From assembly GCA_016872155.1 (NCBI GenBank), contig VHBB01000003.1, forward strand, positions 1 to 64,000: a DNA stretch of 64,000 nt, given 5' to 3'. This document shows, in pieces, positions 44,694 to 52,915 of the stretch. A model generated the notes under the pieces. It was not told the DNA's origin. It ran no database searches and saw nothing but the letters and a program-made list of their open reading frames with translations. The translations under genes and the position numbers were made by a program. Positions within the stretch are counted from its first letter, which is position 1. Every line of letters starts with the position of its first letter. Source of the DNA: Sphingomonadales bacterium (GTDB taxonomy: Bacteria > Bacteroidota > Bacteroidia > Chitinophagales > Chitinophagaceae).

Positions 44694-45707
44694 TTAAAGG
44701 TTTACCCGAACGCCCAGCCCCGGCAGCTGCGAGCCCATTACTTTTCCATTGTTATACGAAAGGCCAGTGGCCAGGTCTTCTTCTAAAAGCAGTGGACCAT
44801 CCAGGTCGGCGAAGTCTGCGAAAGGAAGTAAATGAAACAAAGCCGCCGTTCCCACGGTCGACTCATTCATGGAACCCAGCATAATTTTTAGATTCAATTC
44901 ATGGGCCTTGTCGATCATACGTCGGGCGGGCGTTATACCACTGCACTTTGTGAGTTTAATGTTAATACCATGAAAGAAATGCACACATCGCTCTACATCG
45001 TGTTCACCCACGCAACTCTCATCGGCAATCAGCGGCAAGGGCGATTGCTGATAGAGCACCCTCATCCCTTCCCAATCATCTTTGGCAAGGGGTTGTTCAA
45101 CCAACTCGACCCCCAACTCTTGTAAAGCAGGCAACAATTGAAGGGCCGTTTCTAGCGACCATCCGGCATTGGCATCTACACGTAGACGCGCCTTGGTATG
45201 TGCGCGCAGTGCTCTTATCTTTTCTAGGTCGTCGGGGGTTCCCACCTTTATTTTATAGAGGGGCCAGGGGGTAGCCAGCATTTTTTCTACCATCCGCTCT
45301 TGGGTATCGATGCCAATGGTATAATCGGTGTGGGGCTCTTCGGTGTTGGGCGCCTTAAACAAAGTACGCAAAGGACAATTTTTTAGTTGGCCATATAAGT
45401 CCCAGCCAGCCATATCGAGAGCGCAAACCAAAAAGGGATTATGAGGAAATAGATGATGCAGATAATGCCAATAGCGCTCGGGGTCCGTAAAGGCAAACTT
45501 TTCTACACTCGATTTCTTTTTTTCCAAATCAGCGATCATTTGCTCTACCGATATATCGTAATACGCAATGGCCGGTGCCTCGCCAAATCCGGTCCATTGG
45601 CCCATCGATAAAGAGACCAACAAGGTGGGCTGGTGTGTTTTTGTTCCTTTAGAGATCGTAAAGGGGTATCGAAATTTTAACCGATGAGGCCAATAGCGAA
45701 GCTGCAT
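44694..45707 (-). CDS. Dipeptide epimerase (L-Ala-D/L-Glu epimerase type)
   Basis: An enolase-superfamily enzyme that probably epimerises L-Ala-D-Glu from recycled peptidoglycan. From ATG 45707 it has 337 residues. Catalytic and metal residues are visible in order: the Lys pair in YKIKVG, Asp in RVDANAGW, Glu in VEQPL, Asp in IADESC and Lys in IKLTKCSG. An in-frame ATG at 45743 overlaps the malQ stop (TGATG) and would add 12 residues. I prefer 45707 because an exact -7 element lies between the two starts, though coupling from malQ remains possible. Confidence 0.88.
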   Translation of the reverse strand: MQLRYWPHRLKFRYPFTISKGTKTHQPTLLVSLSMGQWTGFGEAPAIAYYDISVEQMIADLEKKKSSVEKFAFTDPERYWHYLHHLFPHNPFLVCALDMAGWDLYGQLKNCPLRTLFKAPNTEEPHTDYTIGIDTQERMVEKMLATPWPLYKIKVGTPDDLEKIRALRAHTKARLRVDANAGWSLETALQLLPALQELGVELVEQPLAKDDWEGMRVLYQQSPLPLIADESCVGEHDVERCVHFFHGINIKLTKCSGITPARRMIDKAHELNLKIMLGSMNESTVGTAALFHLLPFADFADLDGPLLLEEDLATGLSYNNGKVMGSQLPGLGVRVNL

Positions 45708-45720
45708 GGAGTCGTTTGCG

Positions 45721-45728
45721 CAAAGATA
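45721..45728 (-). promoter_or_regulatory. -7 promoter element for the dipeptide epimerase
   Basis: TATCTTTG on the minus strand matches TAnnTTTG exactly and lies 13 bases before the ATG at 45707. Confidence 0.65.
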
Positions 45729-45742
45729 TAGCACGCGCGCCA

Positions 45743-48439
45743 TCAGGCACGTCCGGCCGAAACGATCATCTCGCGAAGGGTTTCGTTAAAAGCGGTTTGC
45801 GTTAATAAGGCTTCGAGGCTGATGTGCATTCGGTACTGCCAGTAATTTTTTGGATTGGCCGGATCGTTGATTCGCTCTTCGCGCGGATCTTGTCTGCGAA
45901 TGCTGTCGCTAATACCCAGTAGATCTTGCAGCTGAAAGATGCTCCACATGGCCGGAGACTGCAAGTGTTGCTGAACAATAGAACGGTTAATCCAGGCTTC
46001 GCAATAATAAGGAGCTTCGCCCCATTGCTTCATCTCTTGATGATAGAAGGACTGGGTTCGCTCCCGGTTCTCTTCCCACCATCCTCTAATGGTGCTCATA
46101 TCGTGCGTAGAAGGCGTAACCACCGAGAGGTAAGGCGCATCGGCCGGGTTAAAAAAGGCCTTGTTTGGATCTTTAGGCATCCGTTGAATTTCGAGACTTA
46201 AAATTCCATTTTGATTCATTACATCGGGCACACAGTGAGGCACCATGCCAAGGTCTTCGCCACAGACCAGCATATTGGTGGCTGCTTTGAGCTTCGGCAA
46301 CTTTTGCATGGCTTCGTGGTACCAACAGCTGTCTTGCCGGTAGTAGAAGTAATCGTGGTATAAGGGCAACAGGGCCTCTTGCGTTTTTTTATCTAAGTAG
46401 CGAAACGATGTGGTCTTTTCTATCGAGATCCTGAAATGAAATTTTGTATGCGCCGAGCCGGGCTCTTCGAATAGCAGCACATTGGCAATTAGCTGTAGCA
46501 ATCCCGACTTTACCTTTTCGTGAACGGGATCGAACGGTAACGCCTCGAAATACTGAGCCACTTTTTGCTGCGTGTCGTAAAGCGAAGAGAGTTTCAAGCC
46601 CTGATGCGAATCTTGGAGTAAAAATTGTTCACGCACCCAAAAACGATCCTCTCCGAACAGATCGAGCAAGATCTCTTCGTTAATAAAGGGCGCACAAAAG
46701 CGATGGGCATCGAAGGAAATACCCTTTTGCCAAAATTCCTCAACCGACACCGGTAAGCAGGGTACAAATCGACCCAGTAATCCTTGAACGGCGTGCGTGG
46801 GTATACTCCAGATTCTAAAAAAACCTAAGATATGGTCTATGCGAAAGGCATCAAAGTAATTGCTCATTTGCTCAAAACGAAGCCGCCACCATAAAAAATC
46901 ATCTTGTTGCATGCTGGCCCAGTTGTAGGTAGGAAATCCCCAGTTCTGTCCTATGGCGGTAAAATCATCGGGAGGGGCACCCGCTTGCCAATTCATATTA
47001 TAGAGATCGGGGGCCACCCAAGCATCTACCGAGTAGCGATAGATACCGATAGGAATATCTCCTTTCAACACTACCCCTTTTTTATGTGCATGGCTAACGG
47101 CTTCTACCAACTGACGGTGCAAATGAAACTGTACAAAGCAATAAAATCCGAGCGGGCCATTGGTTTTTCGAGAAGAAAACAATTGATCGATCGCGGCTTC
47201 GTTATATTCAGCGAAATGAGGCCATTGATCGTAAACGCAGGTTCCATAGAGGTCTCTGCATTCGCAAAAGACCGCATAGGGCTTTAACCAATGTTTATTC
47301 TTGGCAAAAAAGAGCTGATACTCGCTGGTGGCAAAGCAGTCAGTACCCATCGACTCGTACAACTCGCGCAGGGTATTGAGCTTTACCTTAATGACCGTTT
47401 CGTAATCGACCACCGAACGTGCGTTGAGCTGCTCCTGTAGTTTTCGAAGCGTGCGCAGTTGCTTGGCATGCGAGGTTCCGGCTACCGCTGCCAAGTTGAT
47501 GTAAAGTGGATGCAGCGCAAAGGCCGAGATGGCGGCATAGGGATAAGAATCGATCCACGAATGAGTGGCGATGGTATCGTTGATGGGCAACAGTTGTATC
47601 ATCCGAAGACCCGAATGGGCTGCCCAATCGGCCAGTAACTTTATATCTGCGAATTCTCCTACCCCAAAGCTGTTGTTAGATCGCAAACTAAAAACAGGAA
47701 TGGCGACTCCGGTCCCTTTCCATGTGCTATTTGGAAGACGGGCAAACCCATCGTGTAAAACAACTAGCCCTTTCAATAAAGGATGATCGGGCAATTCTCT
47801 ATTTTCTCCGTCTTCGTAGCGAACAAAACTATTGGCTAGTAGATCCCAGACGCCATACTTATAGGCAACGGGGGTACTCGGTTCTTGTAAGGGCAGCACT
47901 AATTCGTACCAGCCATTTTCTTTTTGCAGCAAGTGAGGCGCCACTGTATTCCAATTACCCAGGGATGCTGAACTGCCTAGCAAACAAAGGGTTTGCCCGG
48001 GCTCAAGCAAGGGAGCCTTTACCCGAAAATGATGCGTGGGTTGCGCTGCTACGACAGGCTTTGGCCTTTTACGTTTCTTATGTTTAAACAGCACCTGATC
48101 GAAAGGAGCCGTATAAAAAGCATTTTCGAACTCCCCCGCATAATTCCAAGTATCGATCAATACCACATCTTGCTGCTGATTGACTTGTAAGACGCGGTCA
48201 TGGCCACACTCTTCTACGTATTGCCCATCCTCTCCTTTTAAAAGGTAGCGGTATTGTAATTTGATCTGCGAGGATGTAAACGAAACGGGCACCTCGAGTT
48301 GCCAAAATTGCTCATTTACATACGTAAGGCATAGAGCCCCCTGGGGTTGATGCTTACCTAACTCGGAGAGGTTTCCAGACACCCAAAGCGTTTGCCCCAA
48401 CTGGGTTTTATAACGGATATTGAACTGAAGCAATGGCAC
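45743..48439 (-). CDS. malQ: 4-alpha-glucanotransferase (GH77) with two CBM20 domains
   Basis: Transfers alpha-1,4-glucan segments in starch, glycogen or maltose metabolism. The 898-residue protein starts at GTG 48439. Two starch-binding CBM20 domains come first: about 1-110 (QLGQTLWVSGNLSELGKH) and about 135-235 (GQTLCLLGSSASLGNWNT). The GH77 catalytic domain (about 255-890) has FDAFRIDHILGFFRIW with the nucleophile Asp, VCGEDLGMVP with the acid/base Glu, and PSTHDMSTIRGWW with the third Asp. The same domain order occurs in plant DPE2. No signal peptide is present, so it should be cytoplasmic. Confidence 0.93.
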   Translation of the reverse strand: MPLLQFNIRYKTQLGQTLWVSGNLSELGKHQPQGALCLTYVNEQFWQLEVPVSFTSSQIKLQYRYLLKGEDGQYVEECGHDRVLQVNQQQDVVLIDTWNYAGEFENAFYTAPFDQVLFKHKKRKRPKPVVAAQPTHHFRVKAPLLEPGQTLCLLGSSASLGNWNTVAPHLLQKENGWYELVLPLQEPSTPVAYKYGVWDLLANSFVRYEDGENRELPDHPLLKGLVVLHDGFARLPNSTWKGTGVAIPVFSLRSNNSFGVGEFADIKLLADWAAHSGLRMIQLLPINDTIATHSWIDSYPYAAISAFALHPLYINLAAVAGTSHAKQLRTLRKLQEQLNARSVVDYETVIKVKLNTLRELYESMGTDCFATSEYQLFFAKNKHWLKPYAVFCECRDLYGTCVYDQWPHFAEYNEAAIDQLFSSRKTNGPLGFYCFVQFHLHRQLVEAVSHAHKKGVVLKGDIPIGIYRYSVDAWVAPDLYNMNWQAGAPPDDFTAIGQNWGFPTYNWASMQQDDFLWWRLRFEQMSNYFDAFRIDHILGFFRIWSIPTHAVQGLLGRFVPCLPVSVEEFWQKGISFDAHRFCAPFINEEILLDLFGEDRFWVREQFLLQDSHQGLKLSSLYDTQQKVAQYFEALPFDPVHEKVKSGLLQLIANVLLFEEPGSAHTKFHFRISIEKTTSFRYLDKKTQEALLPLYHDYFYYRQDSCWYHEAMQKLPKLKAATNMLVCGEDLGMVPHCVPDVMNQNGILSLEIQRMPKDPNKAFFNPADAPYLSVVTPSTHDMSTIRGWWEENRERTQSFYHQEMKQWGEAPYYCEAWINRSIVQQHLQSPAMWSIFQLQDLLGISDSIRRQDPREERINDPANPKNYWQYRMHISLEALLTQTAFNETLREMIVSAGRA

Positions 48440-48486
48440 AATCGAGAGAGTTGGCGTGGTTTAATGTGTCTACTCCACACAATGAA

Positions 48487-48494
48487 CGAAAATA
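48487..48494 (-). promoter_or_regulatory. Possible -7 element for malQ (TTCG variant)
   Basis: TATTTTCG on the minus strand lies 47 bases before the GTG start and would give a leader of about 43 nt. Support is weak. Confidence 0.35.
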
Positions 48495-48587
48495 GGCAAA
48501 AAATCGATTTCAGTAAATCGGCCAATACCAAAAATTAACTGATAAAGTATTTATTGTGAAAGGTTTCGGCAATTGCCTCCGCCTTAT

Positions 48588-48595
48588 TACTTTTG
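48588..48595 (+). promoter_or_regulatory. -7 promoter element for the 51-residue membrane protein
   Basis: TACTTTTG matches TAnnTTTG exactly and lies 16 bases before the ATG at 48612. Confidence 0.65.
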
Positions 48596-48611
48596 TACAA
48601 AATTTATCGTA

Positions 48612-48767
48612 ATGGAATCATCTAAAAAGAACCGGGCCATTTGGTGGGCCGTCTTTTTTGCGTCGACCGCCGCCCTTCTTTGGGCCATTGGCGCGCATTG
48701 GGAATGGCTTACATTGATCCTGCCTTTTCAGACCACGTCGTTGGTAAAGGCAATGGATATCATGTAA
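48612..48767 (+). CDS. Small membrane protein, unknown function
   Basis: A 51-residue protein starting at ATG 48612 (MESSKKNRAIWW). A polar basic N-terminus is followed by one or two hydrophobic segments (about 9-40, AIWWAVFFASTAALLWAIG), rich in Trp, so it is probably an inner-membrane protein. An exact promoter element upstream and a strong hairpin terminator downstream make a real gene likely despite the short length. I recognise no family. It is divergent from malQ. Confidence 0.6.
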   Translation: MESSKKNRAIWWAVFFASTAALLWAIGAHWEWLTLILPFQTTSLVKAMDIM

Positions 48768-48794
48768 TCGACATTCTTATAAACGGTATTGCAT

Positions 48795-48824
48795 AAAAAA
48801 GCCCTCCGATTGGAAGGCTTTTTT
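48795..48824. terminator. Bidirectional intrinsic terminator
   Basis: AAAAAAGCCCTCC pairs with GGAAGGCTTTTTT (one mismatch) around GATT. A runs on one side and T runs on the other let it end both the small membrane protein gene (+) and rplT (-), whose stop codons flank it. Confidence 0.9.
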
Positions 48825-48847
48825 AGTAGTGAGGGTCTCTATAGATT

Positions 48848-49192
48848 TTACTTGACCGAAGCCACCAGACTCTTGAAGGTCTCTGGGTTGTTCATTGCCA
48901 GATCGGCCAGCACCTTACGATCGAGTTCAATTCCTTTTTTCTGTAAGCGGTTGATGAACTCTGAATAGGTTAATCCTTCGGCGCGAACGGCAGCATTGAT
49001 ACGGGCAATCCACAGCGAACGATATTCTCTTTTCTTGAGTTTACGACCTACGAACATGTAGGTCATTCCTTTCTCGACCACATTCTTGGCTACGGTCAGA
49101 ACATTTTTGCGCTTACCATAGAAACCTTTGGCTTGCTTTAGTATTTTTTTACGGCGGGCTTTGGAGGCCACGGCATTTTTTGAACGAGGCAT
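48848..49192 (-). CDS. rplT: 50S ribosomal protein L20
   Basis: A 114-residue 23S rRNA-binding protein needed early in large-subunit assembly. The basic N-terminus ([19 protein letters not shown]) and [19 protein letters not shown] are diagnostic. It follows rpmI by 44 bases and ends just before the bidirectional terminator. In other bacteria L20 represses its own operon by binding the mRNA leader. Confidence 0.97.
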   Translation of the reverse strand: MPRSKNAVASKARRKKILKQAKGFYGKRKNVLTVAKNVVEKGMTYMFVGRKLKKREYRSLWIARINAAVRAEGLTYSEFINRLQKKGIELDRKVLADLAMNNPETFKSLVASVK

Positions 49193-49236
49193 AGTAGATA
49201 AATTAGATGGTTAGATACTTGAGTTTCGATAAATCC

Positions 49237-49434
49237 TTACTTGAGGCGAAGCAAACGTTTTACAAAATCAACGTGTGATTTTGCCACTGTGCCATCGAGG
49301 CGCATGTTGCGTTTACGTTTTTTTGATTTTTTGGTAAGGATGTGACGCTTGAAACTCTTCTGATGCATGATCTTTCCGGTGCCGGTCACTTTAAAGCGCT
49401 TTTTGGCACTCGAATTGGTCTTTACTTTAGGCAT
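49237..49434 (-). CDS. rpmI: 50S ribosomal protein L35
   Basis: A 65-residue basic ribosomal protein: [20 protein letters not shown] at the start and [17 protein letters not shown] later. The ATG at 49434 gives the family length. An in-frame ATG at 49533 would lie within the promoter and is not used. It is the first gene of a two-gene rpmI-rplT unit with its own promoter (49531-49538) and a leader of about 90 nt. Confidence 0.96.
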   Translation of the reverse strand: MPKVKTNSSAKKRFKVTGTGKIMHQKSFKRHILTKKSKKRKRNMRLDGTVAKSHVDFVKRLLRLK

Positions 49435-49526
49435 GGTACCCAATATTAATATTACACCCTGGAGGCATTCCCCACGGGGGGACCTTTGTCGAACCTCTTT
49501 AGGCAATGACCCACCCTTTCGAGCGG
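49435..49526 (-). promoter_or_regulatory. Predicted 5' leader of rpmI-rplT with hairpin
   Basis: Transcription predicted from the -7 element begins near 49526, leaving about 92 nt before rpmI. On the minus strand the part at 49464-49484 folds as TCCCC/GGGGA with a 4-base loop and flanking GG/CC pairs. L20 autoregulates through leader RNA in other phyla, so this is a candidate ribosomal-protein leader, but the structure does not match one I know. Confidence 0.35.
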
Positions 49527-49530
49527 GGTG

Positions 49531-49538
49531 CAAAGATA
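49531..49538 (-). promoter_or_regulatory. -7 promoter element for rpmI-rplT
   Basis: TATCTTTG on the minus strand matches TAnnTTTG exactly, about 96 bases before the rpmI ATG. It shows that L35 and L20 are transcribed separately from infC. Confidence 0.7.
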
Positions 49539-49571
49539 GGGTATTTCGGTAGGAAAGAGAAGCTTGGGTAC

Positions 49572-49605
49572 TACAAAAATGGGAGACCTTGATGGCCTCC
49601 CATTT
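49572..49605 (-). terminator. Intrinsic terminator after the metalloprotease gene
   Basis: On the minus strand AAATGGGAGGCC pairs with GGTCTCCCATTT (one G-T pair) around a 5-base loop, followed by TTG. It lies 28 bases after the metalloprotease stop and before the rpmI promoter. Confidence 0.88.
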
Positions 49606-49632
49606 CTAATTTAAATATCGAAATAACTATTA

Positions 49633-52203
49633 CTAATATCTGGGATTCAATGCTTTTTCTATTCTAAAACTAAGATCTTGCAGATGATACTTGCTCAAGC
49701 GATCGACATACAGTGTCTGGGCGGCATTGAGTTCTGCGCGCAGCGACTGTAAATGAGCCCGCACAATTGATCGTAGATCGGATTTGTCGGCACCGGTCGA
49801 GGCTATTGAAATACTGATGCCGGGGCCAAAGGCGCTGGCAGCGGGTGCAGGCGGATTTAGCAAATTGGTCATCGTATTGACATAGGTCTTTTGAAGATTG
49901 CGACGGTAGGCATCGATCGGCTTTTTGGTAGTCAGTTCAGACCAGATACCCGACTTTAGATCGGCAAGTAATTCAAGAGCGCTATAGGCCTTGCTGCCGG
50001 CTACGGCCTCTGCCTCGATCAATTTAGAAAGATTTCTGGAGCCTAGCAATCGGTTGAGCATATTGTCTTGCACATTACCAATCACGACCAGTCCTGATTG
50101 ACCGGTGCGATCAAAAATTGACTGATCGATGAGCCAAGTAGGCGTTGCGAATAACTGTTTGTTTAAAAAGGCAACGGCCTCTTTTTGTTTGGCCTTGCTA
50201 ACAAGTTCGTAAACGGGTCCGCTTTGTTCTTGCGTCTTGGGGGTTTCCATAATTCCACCCACAAATTTGGCCACGTGCCCATTGTAGCGAGCGAATTGGC
50301 CCACCACCTCTTGATAAATCGTACGCAGTCCTTCAAAATCTTCATTGGGCTCTTTGGTCCATTTCAAAAGATTGGGCACGATGCGTTGCAGATTTTTTAT
50401 GCCGTAGGCGCTCCCCTTCATGGGATCGTCTCCTACTTGTTCACTTTGAGAGCGAGGATCGTCGGGGTTGGTCTCGGTACCAAACCACAATCGATTGTCT
50501 TTTAACTTCTCAATAACCCAGCGATTGAGCATCGACTGCTCTTGCTCGGCAGATGTAAATTGAGGAAATAACTTGTATCCCCACTCAATGGCCCAATTGT
50601 CGTAGTCACCAATTCTTGGAAAGAGCCCTTTTTCAGCAATGCCATCTTCGGGTTGTGCCACATAGTTAAAACGGGCATAATCCATAATGGAGGGGGTGTG
50701 GCCGTTGGCCTCTACCCATGCTTTATTACGAAGATTATCAACGGGCACGCTCGAGCTCGATCCGTAGTTATGGCGCAGCCCCAGGGTATGCCCCACTTCG
50801 TGCGAAGAAACAAAACGAATCAACTGCCCCATAAGTGAATCGGGAAAAACCATTTGTTGAGCACGAACATCGAGGGGTCCGCACTGAATCATGTACCAAT
50901 TACGCAGCAATGCCATTACATTATGATACCAGTTGATATGGCTTTCCATGATCTCGCCGCTACGAGGATCCGAGATGCTCGGTCCGCTGGCGTTTGGAAT
51001 GTCGGAGGGCTTGTAAACGATAGCGGAGTTGCGCGCATCATCAAGGCTCCAAGTGCTGTCCTCTTGACGAGAAGGCGCTCTTTTGGCCATGATGGCATTT
51101 TTAAAACCGGCTTTTTCGAAAGCCCCTTTCCAATCATCAACACCCTGCATTAAAAAAGGTATCCATTTTTCGGGGGTAGCCGGATCGATATAGAATACAA
51201 TTGGTTTAGCAGGCTCTACCAGTTCTCCTTTTTTATATTTTTCTACGTCTTGTGGCTTGGGCTCCAATCTCCATCTTTTGACCAACGAAAGAGATTTTAC
51301 ACCCTGCGGGTTCGCATCAAAGTCGGTGTAACCAACGGCGAAGTACCCTACTCTGGCATCATAAAAGCGAGGCTGCATAGGAACTTTGGGCAAAATAACG
51401 ATAGAGCTGTTGAGCTCCATGGTCATGTTACCACCACCGGCTGCACCACCCATCGAAGGCCCAGCGCCGGGAACGCCACTTGGCGCACCACCCCGCAAAT
51501 AGGTTTTGATGGCTTTGATCTCTACGTTGATCGGAAAGGATTTCACCGATACGACATACGACTTGTCGGCTTGCAGGGCTGTCAATCGAAGCGAAGATTT
51601 TAGCGAAGAGCCAAAATGAAGTACATCGTTATCGCCCGAAATAAAATCAGTAATGTCAAGCACCACCGATGCTGAGTCTTTGCCAAATGCCTTTACATCG
51701 AACGACTGCGCAATGGGTTGAATATTGGAGTTGTTGACGGTGGTAAACATTGGAGAAGTGGAATCCTTTGCATATTCAGCATACGATATCGTGCGCAAAA
51801 AGACCTTGTTGTTGGGCCCCTTCTCAAACCGAATTACATTTTGCCCGATCTGATCACCGGCATATCCAAAGAAACTTCCTCCGGCGCGAAGACCGGCGGG
51901 AGCTTTTGAGATACGGTTAACGACCAACATGTCGCGCAATAACAACGAATCGGGAACTTCAATAAAAAAACGATCCTCGACCTTATGTACCCAAAACAGG
52001 CCTTTGGTGGTAACTGCTTTGGCAGTAATTACTTCTTTATAGGCTTTGGGGCCGGTGGCAGGAGGCGCTCCGCCGGGACCTCTGCGGATAGAATCGGCGG
52101 GTCTGGCACCGGCGGCGGCAGGGGCGGAGGGTGCGGGCGGTTGTTGTGCCATCGCCATCACAGCGGCGAACAGCAGCGAAGCAAGCATAGGTAAGCGTAA
52201 CAT
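49633..52203 (-). CDS. Secreted zinc metalloprotease (metzincin-like, DUF5117/DUF5118 type)
   Basis: An 856-residue exported protein from ATG 52203; its signal peptide MLRLPMLASLLFAAVMAMAQ is followed by a Pro/Ala-rich stretch. An in-frame ATG at 52350 would put about 50 residues, overlapping infC, before the signal peptide and is rejected. The middle has the extended zinc site HEVGHTLGLRHNYG (HExxHxxGxxH) and a Met-turn candidate SIMDYARFNY, as in metzincins. The N-terminal third resembles DUF5117/DUF5118, and the C-terminal part the DUF4953 group. It is placed between infC and rpmI. Its substrate is unknown. Confidence 0.88.
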   Translation of the reverse strand: MLRLPMLASLLFAAVMAMAQQPPAPSAPAAAGARPADSIRRGPGGAPPATGPKAYKEVITAKAVTTKGLFWVHKVEDRFFIEVPDSLLLRDMLVVNRISKAPAGLRAGGSFFGYAGDQIGQNVIRFEKGPNNKVFLRTISYAEYAKDSTSPMFTTVNNSNIQPIAQSFDVKAFGKDSASVVLDITDFISGDNDVLHFGSSLKSSLRLTALQADKSYVVSVKSFPINVEIKAIKTYLRGGAPSGVPGAGPSMGGAAGGGNMTMELNSSIVILPKVPMQPRFYDARVGYFAVGYTDFDANPQGVKSLSLVKRWRLEPKPQDVEKYKKGELVEPAKPIVFYIDPATPEKWIPFLMQGVDDWKGAFEKAGFKNAIMAKRAPSRQEDSTWSLDDARNSAIVYKPSDIPNASGPSISDPRSGEIMESHINWYHNVMALLRNWYMIQCGPLDVRAQQMVFPDSLMGQLIRFVSSHEVGHTLGLRHNYGSSSSVPVDNLRNKAWVEANGHTPSIMDYARFNYVAQPEDGIAEKGLFPRIGDYDNWAIEWGYKLFPQFTSAEQEQSMLNRWVIEKLKDNRLWFGTETNPDDPRSQSEQVGDDPMKGSAYGIKNLQRIVPNLLKWTKEPNEDFEGLRTIYQEVVGQFARYNGHVAKFVGGIMETPKTQEQSGPVYELVSKAKQKEAVAFLNKQLFATPTWLIDQSIFDRTGQSGLVVIGNVQDNMLNRLLGSRNLSKLIEAEAVAGSKAYSALELLADLKSGIWSELTTKKPIDAYRRNLQKTYVNTMTNLLNPPAPAASAFGPGISISIASTGADKSDLRSIVRAHLQSLRAELNAAQTLYVDRLSKYHLQDLSFRIEKALNPRY

Positions 52204-52246
52204 AAAAATCAAGGGGGTTATCTTAAAAAATTGAAAAGAAAAAGGA

Positions 52247-52888
52247 TCAACCTTTCTTTTTTCCTTTGGGTGCAAACATGGCAAGCATACGGCGCCCTTC
52301 CATCTTGGGCAAGTTTTCGAGAACACCGATCTCGGCCAAACGCTCGGCAAACTTTAACAGTAAGAGCTGACCCCGGTCCTGAAACTGGATGGCTCTTCCT
52401 TTAAATTGAACGTACGCTTTGACCTTGTTGCCATCCTTTAAGAACTCGATGGCATGCTTGGCCTTAAAATCAAAATCATGATCGTCGGTGTTGGGCGTAA
52501 AGCGAATCTCCTTAACCTCGGAGACCTTGCTTTTGGCCTTCATCTCTTTTTCTTTCTTCTTCTTATCGTACAAAAACTTATTGTAATCAATAATCTTGCA
52601 TACGGGTGGATCGACTGTGGGAGAGATCTCTACCAAATCGAGCCCTTGCTCTTGAGACATACGAAGGGCATCTTGCAACGAATAAATGCCCACCTCTACA
52701 TTGTCGCCCACGAGCCTGACCTGTGGAACCCTAATAAAATGGTTGATGCGATGTTCGGGCTCCTTGCGTGGGGCAAATCGCCCCCTGTTAAAACCGCCCT
52801 TGTTAAAACCTCCGGGGCCACCGGGTCTGGGGCCGCCTGCGCCGGGAGGACGATTAAATCCGCCTCCGGGTCTTTGTGGTACTGCCAT
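52247..52888 (-). CDS. infC: Translation initiation factor IF-3 with Gly/Pro-rich N-terminal extension
   Basis: IF-3 binds the 30S subunit and checks start-codon pairing. The 213-residue product has the usual two domains: the N-domain with HRINHFIRVPQVRLVG and the C-domain with EIRFTPNTDDHDFDFK and VKAYVQFKGR. Before them is a 45-residue low-complexity extension rich in Gly, Pro, Arg, Asn and Phe (GGPRPGGPGGFNKGGFNRGR). The start is a plain ATG, not the rare AUU/AUC seen in many bacteria. It lies 27 bases after thrS and 43 before the metalloprotease. Confidence 0.94.
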   Translation of the reverse strand: MAVPQRPGGGFNRPPGAGGPRPGGPGGFNKGGFNRGRFAPRKEPEHRINHFIRVPQVRLVGDNVEVGIYSLQDALRMSQEQGLDLVEISPTVDPPVCKIIDYNKFLYDKKKKEKEMKAKSKVSEVKEIRFTPNTDDHDFDFKAKHAIEFLKDGNKVKAYVQFKGRAIQFQDRGQLLLLKFAERLAEIGVLENLPKMEGRRMLAMFAPKGKKKG

Positions 52889-52915
52889 TTATTGAATTTA
52901 GGTTACTAAAATACA

